63,199 bases of DNA. Origin: Candidatus Woesearchaeota archaeon. Lineage in GTDB: Archaea > Nanobdellota > Nanobdellia > Woesearchaeales > WJKR01. The notes beneath the pieces were generated by a model. The model did no database searches. It saw only the letters and a list, made by a program, of their open reading frames with translations, and had not been told where the DNA came from. Of this stretch, positions 17,315 through 25,698 are shown in pieces (positions within the stretch are counted from its first letter, which is position 1; the number at the start of each line of letters is the position of its first letter). A program made the position numbers and the translations under genes. The DNA lies in contig WJKR01000037.1 of the NCBI GenBank assembly GCA_014729015.1, positions 1-63,199 on the forward strand, given 5' to 3'.

Positions 17315-17336
17315 GACAACGACTTCTTTTCCAACC

Positions 17337-17855
17337 ATGGATGTCATCATCGCCAACGAGCACCTGCAAGAAACGCTTTCCTTCGCTGGGAACTTAGGCA
17401 ACAAAGAACTCGTTATTCTGCATGAAAAACCAGGCGTAGTCACAAAAAACAAGCACAAGACCGCGTTGTTGGTGAAGAACACGAGAGAAGCGCAGCGATA
17501 CCACTGCAAATATGATTATCTCTTTGGCTTGGCGACACGGGAACTCATCGAGAACAAACTAGTGTCGCACGTCTTCGGCGCGGAGACGATGGAAGCGAAG
17601 GATAAGACGCACCGACGAGGATCAGGCATGAACCAAGTGCTGGCGAAATTGATTGCTGAGAAAAAGAAAGTGTATTGTTTTGACTTGCGATTATTGTTGG
17701 AGAAAGACCAAGCCGCCATGCTGGGCAGGATGCAGCAGAACAAGCGATTGTTGCAGAAGTATAAAGCGAAGACTGCCTTGTACTCGTTCGCTGAAGAACC
17801 ACTAGGATTGCGGGCAGAAAAGGAGAGGAAGCTGTTCCTCGAAGGAACCGTATAA
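17337..17855 (+). CDS. rnp3: RNase P protein p30 (Rnp3/Rpp30)
   Basis: RNase P protein subunit with a TIM-barrel-like PHP fold that pairs with Pop5. The start is set by the promoter spacing. MDVIIANEHLQETLSFAGNL, THRRGSGMNQVLAKLIAEKK and the final helices with RMQQNKRLLQKYK match archaeal p30. At 172 aa it is somewhat shorter than the ~200-240 aa usual. The frame is open upstream to 17268 but without similarity. Confidence 0.8.
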   Translation: MDVIIANEHLQETLSFAGNLGNKELVILHEKPGVVTKNKHKTALLVKNTREAQRYHCKYDYLFGLATRELIENKLVSHVFGAETMEAKDKTHRRGSGMNQVLAKLIAEKKKVYCFDLRLLLEKDQAAMLGRMQQNKRLLQKYKAKTALYSFAEEPLGLRAEKERKLFLEGTV

Positions 17856-17865
17856 AAAGAGCAAA

Positions 17866-17876
17866 CTTTTTAAAGT
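17866..17876 (+). promoter_or_regulatory. TATA box of the 1997-residue surface protein gene
   Basis: ACTTTTTAAAG, about 50 nt before the GTG start at 17923. The message would have a short leader, and GATGAGGT just before the start can serve as ribosome binding site. Confidence 0.5.
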
Positions 17877-17922
17877 ATCGCCTGCACGAGTAACCAGAAA
17901 AAGAGGGCTTGAGGGATGAGGT

Positions 17923-20900
17923 GTGAAGACCGGTAAGGGTGTTCTCAAGAAAACAGGACTGTTGCTTATCATCTTATTGCTCACGCTACTCCTCAGCGTC
18001 GTCGTAACAGCAACTGTTTTTGACGAGGGTGGGAGCTCGACGATTCCTGACTGTTCGGATGATGCTTCTGCAAACCAGTTCCAAATATTTACCATAGAGC
18101 CAACTAGCCAGAGTAGATTACCTCATGCACTCACCTGGGATCTCGAGGGTGCCCGTTGTCATACACACGATTGGGAGTCGTTTAAGAAGTGCGAGAAGGA
18201 CTTAACTAATAGCCCATCATATTATCTCGATCCTTTTAAGGATAATTTCTTTTCTGATGACACAGACTACTTCTCTGAGGGCGTGCCGAACCCTTCAAGG
18301 AATCCCTACTCCGGGAAGTGCTGGGACTCATCCTATATCATGCTGCAGGATTACTTTAACACAGGGATCATACTCGGAGGATACCTCTATGTCACTGACG
18401 AAGAACCCACCATCTATCAATGGTACCGAAGCAGCGTGCACACATATGCTGGTTGTGGTAAAATGGAAGCCGCTACCTCTTTCGCTCTGATCACTGTTCA
18501 CAACGTCGACACCGACCCGGACAATGATATACCTGATGGTACCATCCTGTACGATGATCGCGTCGAGTTCAAACCTCATGCCGCTTCGTGGCAACAATGT
18601 GCAGGCAGTGAATGGAAAGGGATGGAGGACCCTGATATAGGAGCCCAGTTCACGCTTGACCGAGGCGTCTACTTCATCACCATCACGTACGAGATGGAAA
18701 GTGCTGATTATGATGGCATTAATGAGAAAGGTTTAGGAGAAACGCGCTTCCTGCTCTCGGATCAATCAAACCTTAATGATAACCATTTACCCTATAATCA
18801 TATTGATAATACTGATTTCGTGATTAAGAACCACTGGCTCGCATATGGTGACGTCAGGTCCGAGGTGCAACCAAAAATAGACCTCGATGCTTCGGAAACG
18901 TTCTGTGAAATCGCCAATTACGATTACGAATCAAGTGTTGGGAAGGATTATCGTTGTTGTGGTGATGACGACTACGTCGACAAGGACTATGTTGAAGACG
19001 ATTATCGATGCGAAAAAACCAGTGATGGGTGGGAATGGGTCGACGTCGACCTCTCCACTATCTGCTATGAGGCTTCTTCCCAACAAGACGGAAGCACCCC
19101 TTTCAAAGAAGCGGCTGTGGCGGCAGGCGTCGACGCAGCCACGCTTATCAGCGGAGTCCATAATGGCAGCGACGGTTGCTGCGGTGACGACCAAGGATTC
19201 GCGTGCAAAAAGTCTGACGACATTACTTGTAGTGACCTAGAAGCAAGCGCTTGTGCAGGGCTAGAGCCCTATGGCTGCGAATGGGTGGAGATATACCTGC
19301 CAGAACTGTGCAATGTGCCGACAGAGGACGCCCGGACATCCTATTGTGCCAATTATCAAAAACAATGTGCAGGAATAAGTGAAAGCTATACTTGTGGTTG
19401 TAAGGATGGATCGCCAGAAGGTTGCATCAATTCCCGAAGTGTATGCTCGCCTGATCCCAATCTAAACTGTGAGGGAAGCCATTGCGAAGGCACCTTCGAC
19501 CACCCAGGAAAATGCAACACCTTCTCTACCGAAGAGGGCTGTCCTGACATCATATGTACGTGGACCGAAGTCGACGAGCAGGACTATGGCTACCTCTATG
19601 ACAACACACTCCTCTGCCTGGATGACTATGATAGTTCTAGAACACCCCCCATTATTTATGACGGCTCCGGCGATTGGAACTGGTGGGACGTCTCGGAAAC
19701 AGCGTACCAAGTCCATCTCGTGGACGGCAATGAGCCTGATGACATTGATTATCTCTCCAACCGCGAGGACTGGTTTGTGTGCAAGGCTGACCAAGAAGGC
19801 GTCGATATGTCTTCGTCGCCGGCAGTTGTGGGAAACCTCGAGCATCCTCGGGCGCCCAGCGGCGTCACCCTCGCCACGATGTGCGTACCGCACGAAGCGC
19901 TCGAAGACATCGCGGTAGCCAACACCTATGAGGGTGACACCTGGTCGAACTTCCTCTTCACCACGAAAAACTATTGCACCGAAACCATCGCTTCTTCCCA
20001 TAACAATGATCCTGTGCAGACATACAATAACTATCTCAATAAGAATTATGATTCCTATGCAGGCTATACCATCGATCAGATAGCAGACAACCTCATCGGC
20101 TGCTGCTACACGGATTTACAATCAATGCCGAAGGAACTCCCCGATATAGACACCCTCCATGATCCCGCAGTGTTCTTTAATCGGAGCCTCGGGTATGACT
20201 GGTGCTCGAGCATCACGTGCGTCGCCGACCAGAATCACGAGCTCTCAGAAACATCCCCTGGCGAGATAGGGAACGAGCCGACCACCAGTTTTAGGCCGAA
20301 AGAGGACTCTCACCGGTTCCCCGGCAACCTTCTCGCAGGAGAATCATTGACCTGCCAGCAGATTGCGAGTGGAAAGGACTATAATGAATGCACTGATGGT
20401 TCGAAGTGCGTTAGTGGTACGTCATACGTGCTGAGCGACGGCGACATCTGCTGCGTCGAAGGCACGTGTGAAGACCCAGATGACATCACCTGTGAGGACA
20501 TCGCCGAAGAAGGAGAGCAGTACTACACATTGCCTTTCTCAGGAGACTTTGCAGCATTCGAATGCTCAGAAACGGTCGTGGACGCCGGCGCCGAACAATG
20601 CTGCTTTGGAGAACCCGTGCCGCCAACACTGGACGTCAAGCTGTTCTCCTACATCGATAATGAGGCCCTCATCTGCCACGAACTGCCTAACGGGCGATCA
20701 GCGTTCGCCGAATGCTGCTCAGACCAGTACTGTTTTAACGCCCAGACATGGTCGGATCTCAATGACAACAACGGCCCGGACAACGGCCGCGTCTTCACCG
20801 AAGGGTCACAATTGCAGACCATCCTTAGCTTCGACCGCCTCGGAGAGGGCACCATCCCGAAAGACCTCATCTGGGAATACACCTTCACGACGTACAAGGA

Positions 20901-23900
20901 CAATCCTCAAACTAAGATTATTATCAATGGGGAAGACCTCCGCATCCGCGATGAGTATCGGAACTGGTCTGATTATGATTATCTCACGTTCGACATAGGC
21001 TACGAAGGTTTCCTCGACCTCGCTAACATCATACTCGATAATGATACTGATCGCCAGACCGTGCCGTCCGCATCGACCAGGAACTTCACTCTGGGTAGTT
21101 ATTCGCTCATCCCCGGCCTCCCGCCGAACAGGTGGCACCATGTCATCATACCTCTTGAACAATTTAACCAACAGACTAATAGTCAGGTCGGCAGGTTATA
21201 CTTTACCATCAACAATACCCAGGAGTTGTCGGACGCGTTCGTCAGGGTGTGGATGGACAACTTCGTCCTGCACAACGACACAATGAACGGTCCTGACACC
21301 CCTTACTGCTCTGGCCGCTACCGGCAATGGATCGATAACTTCTCCATCGGGGACTACAATTATGACAACCAAGTAGACGAGAACGACATCAATGACTATG
21401 GTCCGCCCATGGTGGCGTGCGACGCGCAGATGAGCTTCGAATGGACAGGGACGGAGTGCTGCGGCGCAAAGACGACCAAAGTTACTGTCAGTGATTACTC
21501 TACTGCGGAGTTCTACAACGACACCTTTGCCGGTTGCTGGGCCGGCGTCGCGGTCAATGACGGTCAGACCGTTGCGCAAGCGTTCGGGAACAACGTTGAC
21601 TACTGGCCGTACGTGCTGTACCACGAAGGAGACTTCATCAGCTGCAACACATCGATTATTAAGTCCGAAGATGTCGGTGGTAGGACTGTGGGCACAGATT
21701 TGGATGCCGACATCCCTGTCAGCAATGCCGACCTGTACGAGCAGTTTGACGATTGGTACTGCGACACGGCCCCGTCAGGGAGGGTGTGGAGCAAGCAATC
21801 AACCTGTGAAGATAATCCGAACACGAACTGGACGGGTACGCGGTGCTGCGGCTTGTGGACCACGAACGAGCAGGGCGAGTACTACAATGATACCTTGATG
21901 GGTTGCTGGAACGGGACAGCAGTCCTTGACAATAAGGTCCCGCCTGACAACCAGTCCATCCTCTACTTTCACAAGCATTTCTGGAGCTGCAACACCAGTA
22001 TGACATTCACTGATATCATTGGCGTAGGTCACACCACTGATGAGGGAGGGGACATCAACCTCACCCAACCGTTCACCATGCTCGGCGACTGGTACTGCGA
22101 CCCAGGAGATACCAATATGCCTGCTTCCTGGAAGCCGCTCAGCGAGCTCCAGCGGAACCGGTTGTTGGTCAGCAAGCTGTACAGCTTCACGGAGCAAGGC
22201 TGTGACTCGTTTGATTTGCACTGCGATGACTTCGACACGGCCATGACGAGCTCGTCGCTCATCAACTTGTCCAACGTAGGTGAAGAGATGCAAACCAAGC
22301 CGGAGACGGCGTGCGTGCTTAAGTGTTATCAAAAAGACAGGAATAACGAGCTCTTCGTCTCCCAAATCACCTTCGGCGTTCCGCTCGGCGAAGCCATGGA
22401 CCAGGAAGCCTTCTTCAGTAGCCTCACCGCGGCGTTCTATCCGCTGAACGGCACCGACAAGTACGGCTATTATCATGTCAACTGCTCCAAGGACGCTGAG
22501 GAGCAGCCTTTGCCGGATATCATCATGCTCGGCTCAGGAGCAGACCTGTTCACCGACTGCTACATCGACGCGACCAAGCAAAACAGCTACCTCCACGTGT
22601 CGTACAACAAGCCGTTGAAGCTCGCGCTCATCACCATGGAACAACCTGAAGAGCAAGGGTTCCTCATTGATTTCTGGCAGGCCCTCACCATGGAACAACC
22701 TGAAGAGCAAGGGTTCCTCACTGATTTCTGGCAGGCCATCACCGGCTTCTTCAGAGGACTCTTCGGCAATGAGGGGGGAACAACCAACCAGGCGGCGCCG
22801 ACCGTACCTATAGAATCCATCTTCCACTCAGACTTCGACCACGTCTACCTCAGCAGGCGAGGCGATCAGCGCATCATAGGTATCAAGGAAGAGGCTGATG
22901 GTACTGTGCACGTCAGGGTTGATTATCACAACCTGAGCGTGAACGTCCTGCCATTGGTGCATGCCTATCACTACCTCGGCCTGGATGAGAGCGAAGCAAA
23001 GGTGTGCACGGAGAACTACACGCAGACCGTCTACCTCTCATACTCTGACTCCATCAGCGACGATGTGGACTGGCGGTTCTTGACCAGTAACCTGCGCCTC
23101 AACGCGTCGACTACGCGGAAGGATTTCGGCGAGAGCGAGAACAGCTGCTTCTTACACAACGGCCAGATCGACAACGATGATGAGGAATGTGATGACACGT
23201 ACGGCGGGGACTACGGCACCATCGTCGCCTTCTCGTCTTCGCTTGATGAGGATGATCGCTGGTGCTCTGCAGAGAAGGATCGGGAGAAGGGCTGCACTGA
23301 CGGCAAGCTGAACGATTCGGCCTGCGGTGTCGAGCGGTACTATTTCTTCGTCACGAACAGTACCTATACAGGTAATCTTGGAGGGAAGGAGAGTGCTGAT
23401 GCCGCATGCCTCGGCCGCGCCGAGCAAGCATCGTTCTTTGAAGACATCCTTACCGACAATGAGGACCAAGCGTATGCCATCGTCTCTACCCAAGAGATGT
23501 CTGCGAGGGCGCCGTTCGCCACCACCCGGGACGCGCCCGTCTTCATCCACCTCTCTCCAAGAGGTAATCTTTCGCTCGGCACAATCGCAGAGCTTTTCCC
23601 TGATGTCAGTGCGTCGAGTGCGGGTTATAAGTACACCGATACGTTGCTGTACAACGCGTCAGGTGATGAAATATCAGATGATGAGTATTTGCAGTATGTT
23701 TGGACTGGTTCTGACTGGAAAGGATTACTGCACCATGTCCGCAGCATCAACTGCGACGACTGGACAAGTAATGAAAGTGGGGTTTACGGCTCTGTCGGCG
23801 CCCCGTTCCGCGCGGATATTCCGAGCCAATGGATTTACAACAACAAAGAACAATATTACTCTAAATTCCAATGCTCGACCGAGAAACGCCTCATGTGCCT

Positions 23901-23916
23901 CGTCCCTGCATATTGA
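17923..23916 (+). CDS. Giant secreted Cys-rich protein with C-terminal DUF1554-like domain
   Basis: Starts at GTG with a signal peptide (GLLLIILLLTLLLSVVVTA) and has no C-terminal anchor, so it is probably released or held by other surface proteins. The 1997 residues are rich in Cys, Asp, Asn-x-Ser/Thr sequons and Tyr. Two related modules of about 100-120 residues (from ~1174 and ~1303) share WTGTxCCG, YNDTxxGCWxG, SCNTS and DWYCD. Near residue 1570 an 18-residue segment (MEQPEEQGFL...) is duplicated in tandem. The last ~190 residues resemble DUF1554, a lectin-like domain best known from Leptospira: YYFFVTNSTYTGNLGGKESA, then WTGSDWKG, NCDDWTSN and RLMCLV. Binding of host or neighbour surfaces is a guess. 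Confidence 0.75.
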   Translation: MKTGKGVLKKTGLLLIILLLTLLLSVVVTATVFDEGGSSTIPDCSDDASANQFQIFTIEPTSQSRLPHALTWDLEGARCHTHDWESFKKCEKDLTNSPSYYLDPFKDNFFSDDTDYFSEGVPNPSRNPYSGKCWDSSYIMLQDYFNTGIILGGYLYVTDEEPTIYQWYRSSVHTYAGCGKMEAATSFALITVHNVDTDPDNDIPDGTILYDDRVEFKPHAASWQQCAGSEWKGMEDPDIGAQFTLDRGVYFITITYEMESADYDGINEKGLGETRFLLSDQSNLNDNHLPYNHIDNTDFVIKNHWLAYGDVRSEVQPKIDLDASETFCEIANYDYESSVGKDYRCCGDDDYVDKDYVEDDYRCEKTSDGWEWVDVDLSTICYEASSQQDGSTPFKEAAVAAGVDAATLISGVHNGSDGCCGDDQGFACKKSDDITCSDLEASACAGLEPYGCEWVEIYLPELCNVPTEDARTSYCANYQKQCAGISESYTCGCKDGSPEGCINSRSVCSPDPNLNCEGSHCEGTFDHPGKCNTFSTEEGCPDIICTWTEVDEQDYGYLYDNTLLCLDDYDSSRTPPIIYDGSGDWNWWDVSETAYQVHLVDGNEPDDIDYLSNREDWFVCKADQEGVDMSSSPAVVGNLEHPRAPSGVTLATMCVPHEALEDIAVANTYEGDTWSNFLFTTKNYCTETIASSHNNDPVQTYNNYLNKNYDSYAGYTIDQIADNLIGCCYTDLQSMPKELPDIDTLHDPAVFFNRSLGYDWCSSITCVADQNHELSETSPGEIGNEPTTSFRPKEDSHRFPGNLLAGESLTCQQIASGKDYNECTDGSKCVSGTSYVLSDGDICCVEGTCEDPDDITCEDIAEEGEQYYTLPFSGDFAAFECSETVVDAGAEQCCFGEPVPPTLDVKLFSYIDNEALICHELPNGRSAFAECCSDQYCFNAQTWSDLNDNNGPDNGRVFTEGSQLQTILSFDRLGEGTIPKDLIWEYTFTTYKDNPQTKIIINGEDLRIRDEYRNWSDYDYLTFDIGYEGFLDLANIILDNDTDRQTVPSASTRNFTLGSYSLIPGLPPNRWHHVIIPLEQFNQQTNSQVGRLYFTINNTQELSDAFVRVWMDNFVLHNDTMNGPDTPYCSGRYRQWIDNFSIGDYNYDNQVDENDINDYGPPMVACDAQMSFEWTGTECCGAKTTKVTVSDYSTAEFYNDTFAGCWAGVAVNDGQTVAQAFGNNVDYWPYVLYHEGDFISCNTSIIKSEDVGGRTVGTDLDADIPVSNADLYEQFDDWYCDTAPSGRVWSKQSTCEDNPNTNWTGTRCCGLWTTNEQGEYYNDTLMGCWNGTAVLDNKVPPDNQSILYFHKHFWSCNTSMTFTDIIGVGHTTDEGGDINLTQPFTMLGDWYCDPGDTNMPASWKPLSELQRNRLLVSKLYSFTEQGCDSFDLHCDDFDTAMTSSSLINLSNVGEEMQTKPETACVLKCYQKDRNNELFVSQITFGVPLGEAMDQEAFFSSLTAAFYPLNGTDKYGYYHVNCSKDAEEQPLPDIIMLGSGADLFTDCYIDATKQNSYLHVSYNKPLKLALITMEQPEEQGFLIDFWQALTMEQPEEQGFLTDFWQAITGFFRGLFGNEGGTTNQAAPTVPIESIFHSDFDHVYLSRRGDQRIIGIKEEADGTVHVRVDYHNLSVNVLPLVHAYHYLGLDESEAKVCTENYTQTVYLSYSDSISDDVDWRFLTSNLRLNASTTRKDFGESENSCFLHNGQIDNDDEECDDTYGGDYGTIVAFSSSLDEDDRWCSAEKDREKGCTDGKLNDSACGVERYYFFVTNSTYTGNLGGKESADAACLGRAEQASFFEDILTDNEDQAYAIVSTQEMSARAPFATTRDAPVFIHLSPRGNLSLGTIAELFPDVSASSAGYKYTDTLLYNASGDEISDDEYLQYVWTGSDWKGLLHHVRSINCDDWTSNESGVYGSVGAPFRADIPSQWIYNNKEQYYSKFQCSTEKRLMCLVPAY
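22636..22743 (+). repeat. 54-bp tandem duplication inside the 1997-residue protein gene
   Basis: Two head-to-tail copies, 22636-22689 and 22690-22743, nearly identical and in frame. They encode MEQPEEQGFL(I/T)DFWQA-type 18-residue units. The near identity at DNA level indicates a recent event. Confidence 0.9.
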
Positions 23917-23938
23917 TGAGTCATAAAAAACCGAAGCA

Positions 23939-23948
23939 CATAAAAACC
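23939..23948 (+). promoter_or_regulatory. TATA box of the Memo gene
   Basis: CATAAAAACC centred about 27 nt before the ATG at 23971, which favours that start over an in-frame TTG at 23959. Confidence 0.55.
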
Positions 23949-23970
23949 TCGCATCCTTTTGTCGTTCTTG

Positions 23971-24837
23971 ATGAGAAAACCGCGCTACGCAGGACTCTTC
24001 TATGAGAAAGGGGAAGTCTCCTTGAAAAAGCAGCTTCGGGAGTGCTTCGAAGGGCCGCGGGGACCGGGAGCGCTGCCGCCGGAACGACAAGCGGAGAAGA
24101 AAGCAGCGTTGCCCCAAGCGGTCATCGCGCCGCACGCCGGCTATCAGTACTCGGGCGCCTGCGCGGCGTGGAGCTACAAGGCGATGGGGGAGGCGCCCTT
24201 GGCAGACGTCTATGTCATATTAGCACCGAGCCATCACGGCAGCAGCTCAGGACTCACCCAGCAGACGTTCGAGACCCCCTTGGGACTGGTCAGGGTGGAC
24301 CAGGACCTCGCCAGGAGGCTCTTGGAGAAAGGCACGATCAAGGAGAACGACGCCATCCACGAACAAGAGCACGCCATCGAAGTGCACCTTCCTTTCTTAC
24401 AGTTCATCCACCAGGACGTGATCGAAAGGGTGAAGGTATTGCCTCTTCTCGTCAGCCAAGACGTGGACCTCCAGCAGTTAGCGGTTGACCTCAAAGAGGT
24501 ATTGGTGGACACAGAGAAAAAGGCGGTCATCATCGCCTCATCAGACTTCACGCACTACGGCCGGCACTACCATTACGTCCCGTTCGAGGAGAACGCGCAG
24601 GAACAGATAGCGGCCTTGGACAAGGGCGCCATCGACTTCATAAAGACAAGAGACCACGAAGGATTCTTGCAATACGTCGGTGACAAGTCAGCCACGATTT
24701 GCGGCGCTCATCCCATCGCGTTACTGCTCAGACTGGTCAAGCCGGGCGACGTCTTATTAGAGCAATACTATACTTCTGCGGCCATCACTGGCGACCAGAA
24801 GAATAGCGTGAGTTACGCGAGCATCGTCTTCATGTAG
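23971..24837 (+). CDS. amrB: Memo-family protein (AmmeMemoRadiSam protein B)
   Basis: Member of the MEMO1 family, related in fold to class III extradiol dioxygenases. Metal-site-like histidines are in VIAPHAGYQYSG, LAPSHHGSSS and SSDFTHYG; the C-terminal CGAHPI is also conserved. At 288 aa it is full length. In many archaea Memo goes with an AMMECR1 protein and a radical SAM enzyme; neither is next to it here. The precise biochemical role in archaea is not settled. Confidence 0.88.
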   Translation: MRKPRYAGLFYEKGEVSLKKQLRECFEGPRGPGALPPERQAEKKAALPQAVIAPHAGYQYSGACAAWSYKAMGEAPLADVYVILAPSHHGSSSGLTQQTFETPLGLVRVDQDLARRLLEKGTIKENDAIHEQEHAIEVHLPFLQFIHQDVIERVKVLPLLVSQDVDLQQLAVDLKEVLVDTEKKAVIIASSDFTHYGRHYHYVPFEENAQEQIAALDKGAIDFIKTRDHEGFLQYVGDKSATICGAHPIALLLRLVKPGDVLLEQYYTSAAITGDQKNSVSYASIVFM

Positions 24838-24855
24838 TTGCTTCAATGTGTTTCT

Positions 24856-24990
24856 TCAGTATGTTGATGTCCGTTCGACGTTTTCGAGCAAGGTTTTCGC
24901 CCTTTCCACGTCTTTCTCCTCTTTAGCTTGCAGGCTTCCTTCTTCAATGCCTTGCTTGTACACTTCCTCGAGGTTTTTTATGTTTTTCAT
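24856..24990 (-). CDS. Short helical protein coupled to the nucleotidyltransferase
   Basis: 44 codons starting with ATG 24990, which overlaps the nucleotidyltransferase stop (ATGA). The sequence MKNIKNLEEVYKQGIEEGSL then KDVERAKTLLENV is highly charged and helical, like the beginning of a HEPN domain, the usual partner of MNT nucleotidyltransferases. A HEPN toxin would be about 120-140 aa, so this would be only a stub. A one-base shift near the end would extend it by about 10 residues to an alternative stop close to the Memo stop. Whether it is a small partner or a decayed one cannot be decided. Confidence 0.4.
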   Translation of the reverse strand: MKNIKNLEEVYKQGIEEGSLQAKEEKDVERAKTLLENVERTSTY

Positions 24991-25553
24991 GCGTTCACTT
25001 GTGCTATGTCGTGTATGTTCCCTTTCACGAAGTATCCTTTTGCCACGTTCTTGAGGAGTCCTGATGGTACTTGCTTTGCGTGCTTCAAGGCAGGATATGC
25101 GTACACTTCGAGTGTTCTCGCCGCCCCTTGGAATCCTATTCCTTTCCAGAGCATCCCGTGCCTGAACGCTTCGGGGTTGCCGAGGATGAAGATGTCTACG
25201 TCGCTGTTCGCGTGCCAGTCTGACCGGGCGAAACTGCCGAAGATGATGACGGCCTTTGCTTCAGCCAGTGCTTGTAGTTTGGTGAGCAAGCCCGAGTCGT
25301 AGAGCTTGTGTAGTGCGTAGAGTTTCTTCCTCGTGCGGTACGCGTCTGTTTCGTGATTGCTGATGAAATAGGGCATCTTCCCTCTTGGTTTCACTCGTCT
25401 GATGATGGTTTCCGCGAGCAGCTTCTTGAGCCATTTGTTCGCGCTGGGCTCGCTGATATGTGCTGTTGTGGTGATGTCTGAGAAGTGCCAGTGTTTTGTC
25501 GGCTCGTTCAGGAAGAGTTCAAGGACCCGTTCTTCTTTTGTCGGCAAACCCAT
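24987..25553 (-). CDS. MNT-type nucleotidyltransferase with N-terminal winged helix
   Basis: 188 aa from ATG 25553, chosen because a TATA-like box is about 29 nt upstream. Residues ~5-65 form a winged-helix domain (HISEPSANKWLKKLL recognition region). Then comes the minimal nucleotidyltransferase core GSFARSDWHANSDVDIF with GS (106-107) and the DxD metal pair (118, 120). MntA-type antitoxins transfer AMP groups to HEPN toxins; here the DNA-binding domain is fused to the enzyme. An inverted repeat lies on its own promoter, so self-regulation is likely. Confidence 0.82.
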   Translation of the reverse strand: MGLPTKEERVLELFLNEPTKHWHFSDITTTAHISEPSANKWLKKLLAETIIRRVKPRGKMPYFISNHETDAYRTRKKLYALHKLYDSGLLTKLQALAEAKAVIIFGSFARSDWHANSDVDIFILGNPEAFRHGMLWKGIGFQGAARTLEVYAYPALKHAKQVPSGLLKNVAKGYFVKGNIHDIAQVNA

Positions 25554-25555
25554 TT

Positions 25556-25576
25556 TACTTAGGTTAAAGCTAAGTA
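25556..25576. promoter_or_regulatory. Inverted-repeat operator in front of the nucleotidyltransferase
   Basis: TACTTAG (25556-25562) and CTAAGTA (25570-25576) form a perfect 7-bp inverted repeat with 7-nt spacer. It sits between the TATA-like box (about 25576-25588, minus strand) and the start codon at 25553, over the expected transcription start, where bound repressor would block initiation. The winged-helix domain of the gene product is the obvious candidate. Confidence 0.5.
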
Positions 25577-25668
25577 TTATTAATAGTTTTCGCATACTCA
25601 CCGATAAGGAACAGACGCGTTTCAAATAGCTGTTGCCTGCACCTGACCAGTGGCACCAGCCAGTAACA

Positions 25669-25677
25669 TTTTTAAAC
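25669..25677 (+). promoter_or_regulatory. TATA box of the 1058-residue pilin-like protein gene
   Basis: TTTTTAAAC-like box centred about 26 nt before ATG 25699, so the message is probably leaderless. It is divergent from the nucleotidyltransferase promoter. Confidence 0.5.
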
Positions 25678-25698
25678 CATCCTTGTCCTTAGACCTCC

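Noticed and set aside
17048..17336. A tRNA or other structured RNA in the gap after the insertase gene.
   Set aside because: No cloverleaf, T-loop GTTCRA sequence or CCA end was found on either strand; the gap is explained by the PIN remnant and the Rpp30 promoter.
17156..17509. Minus-strand open frame across the region before Rpp30.
   Set aside because: It overlaps the start of Rpp30 and the PIN remnant in a different frame and shows no family features.
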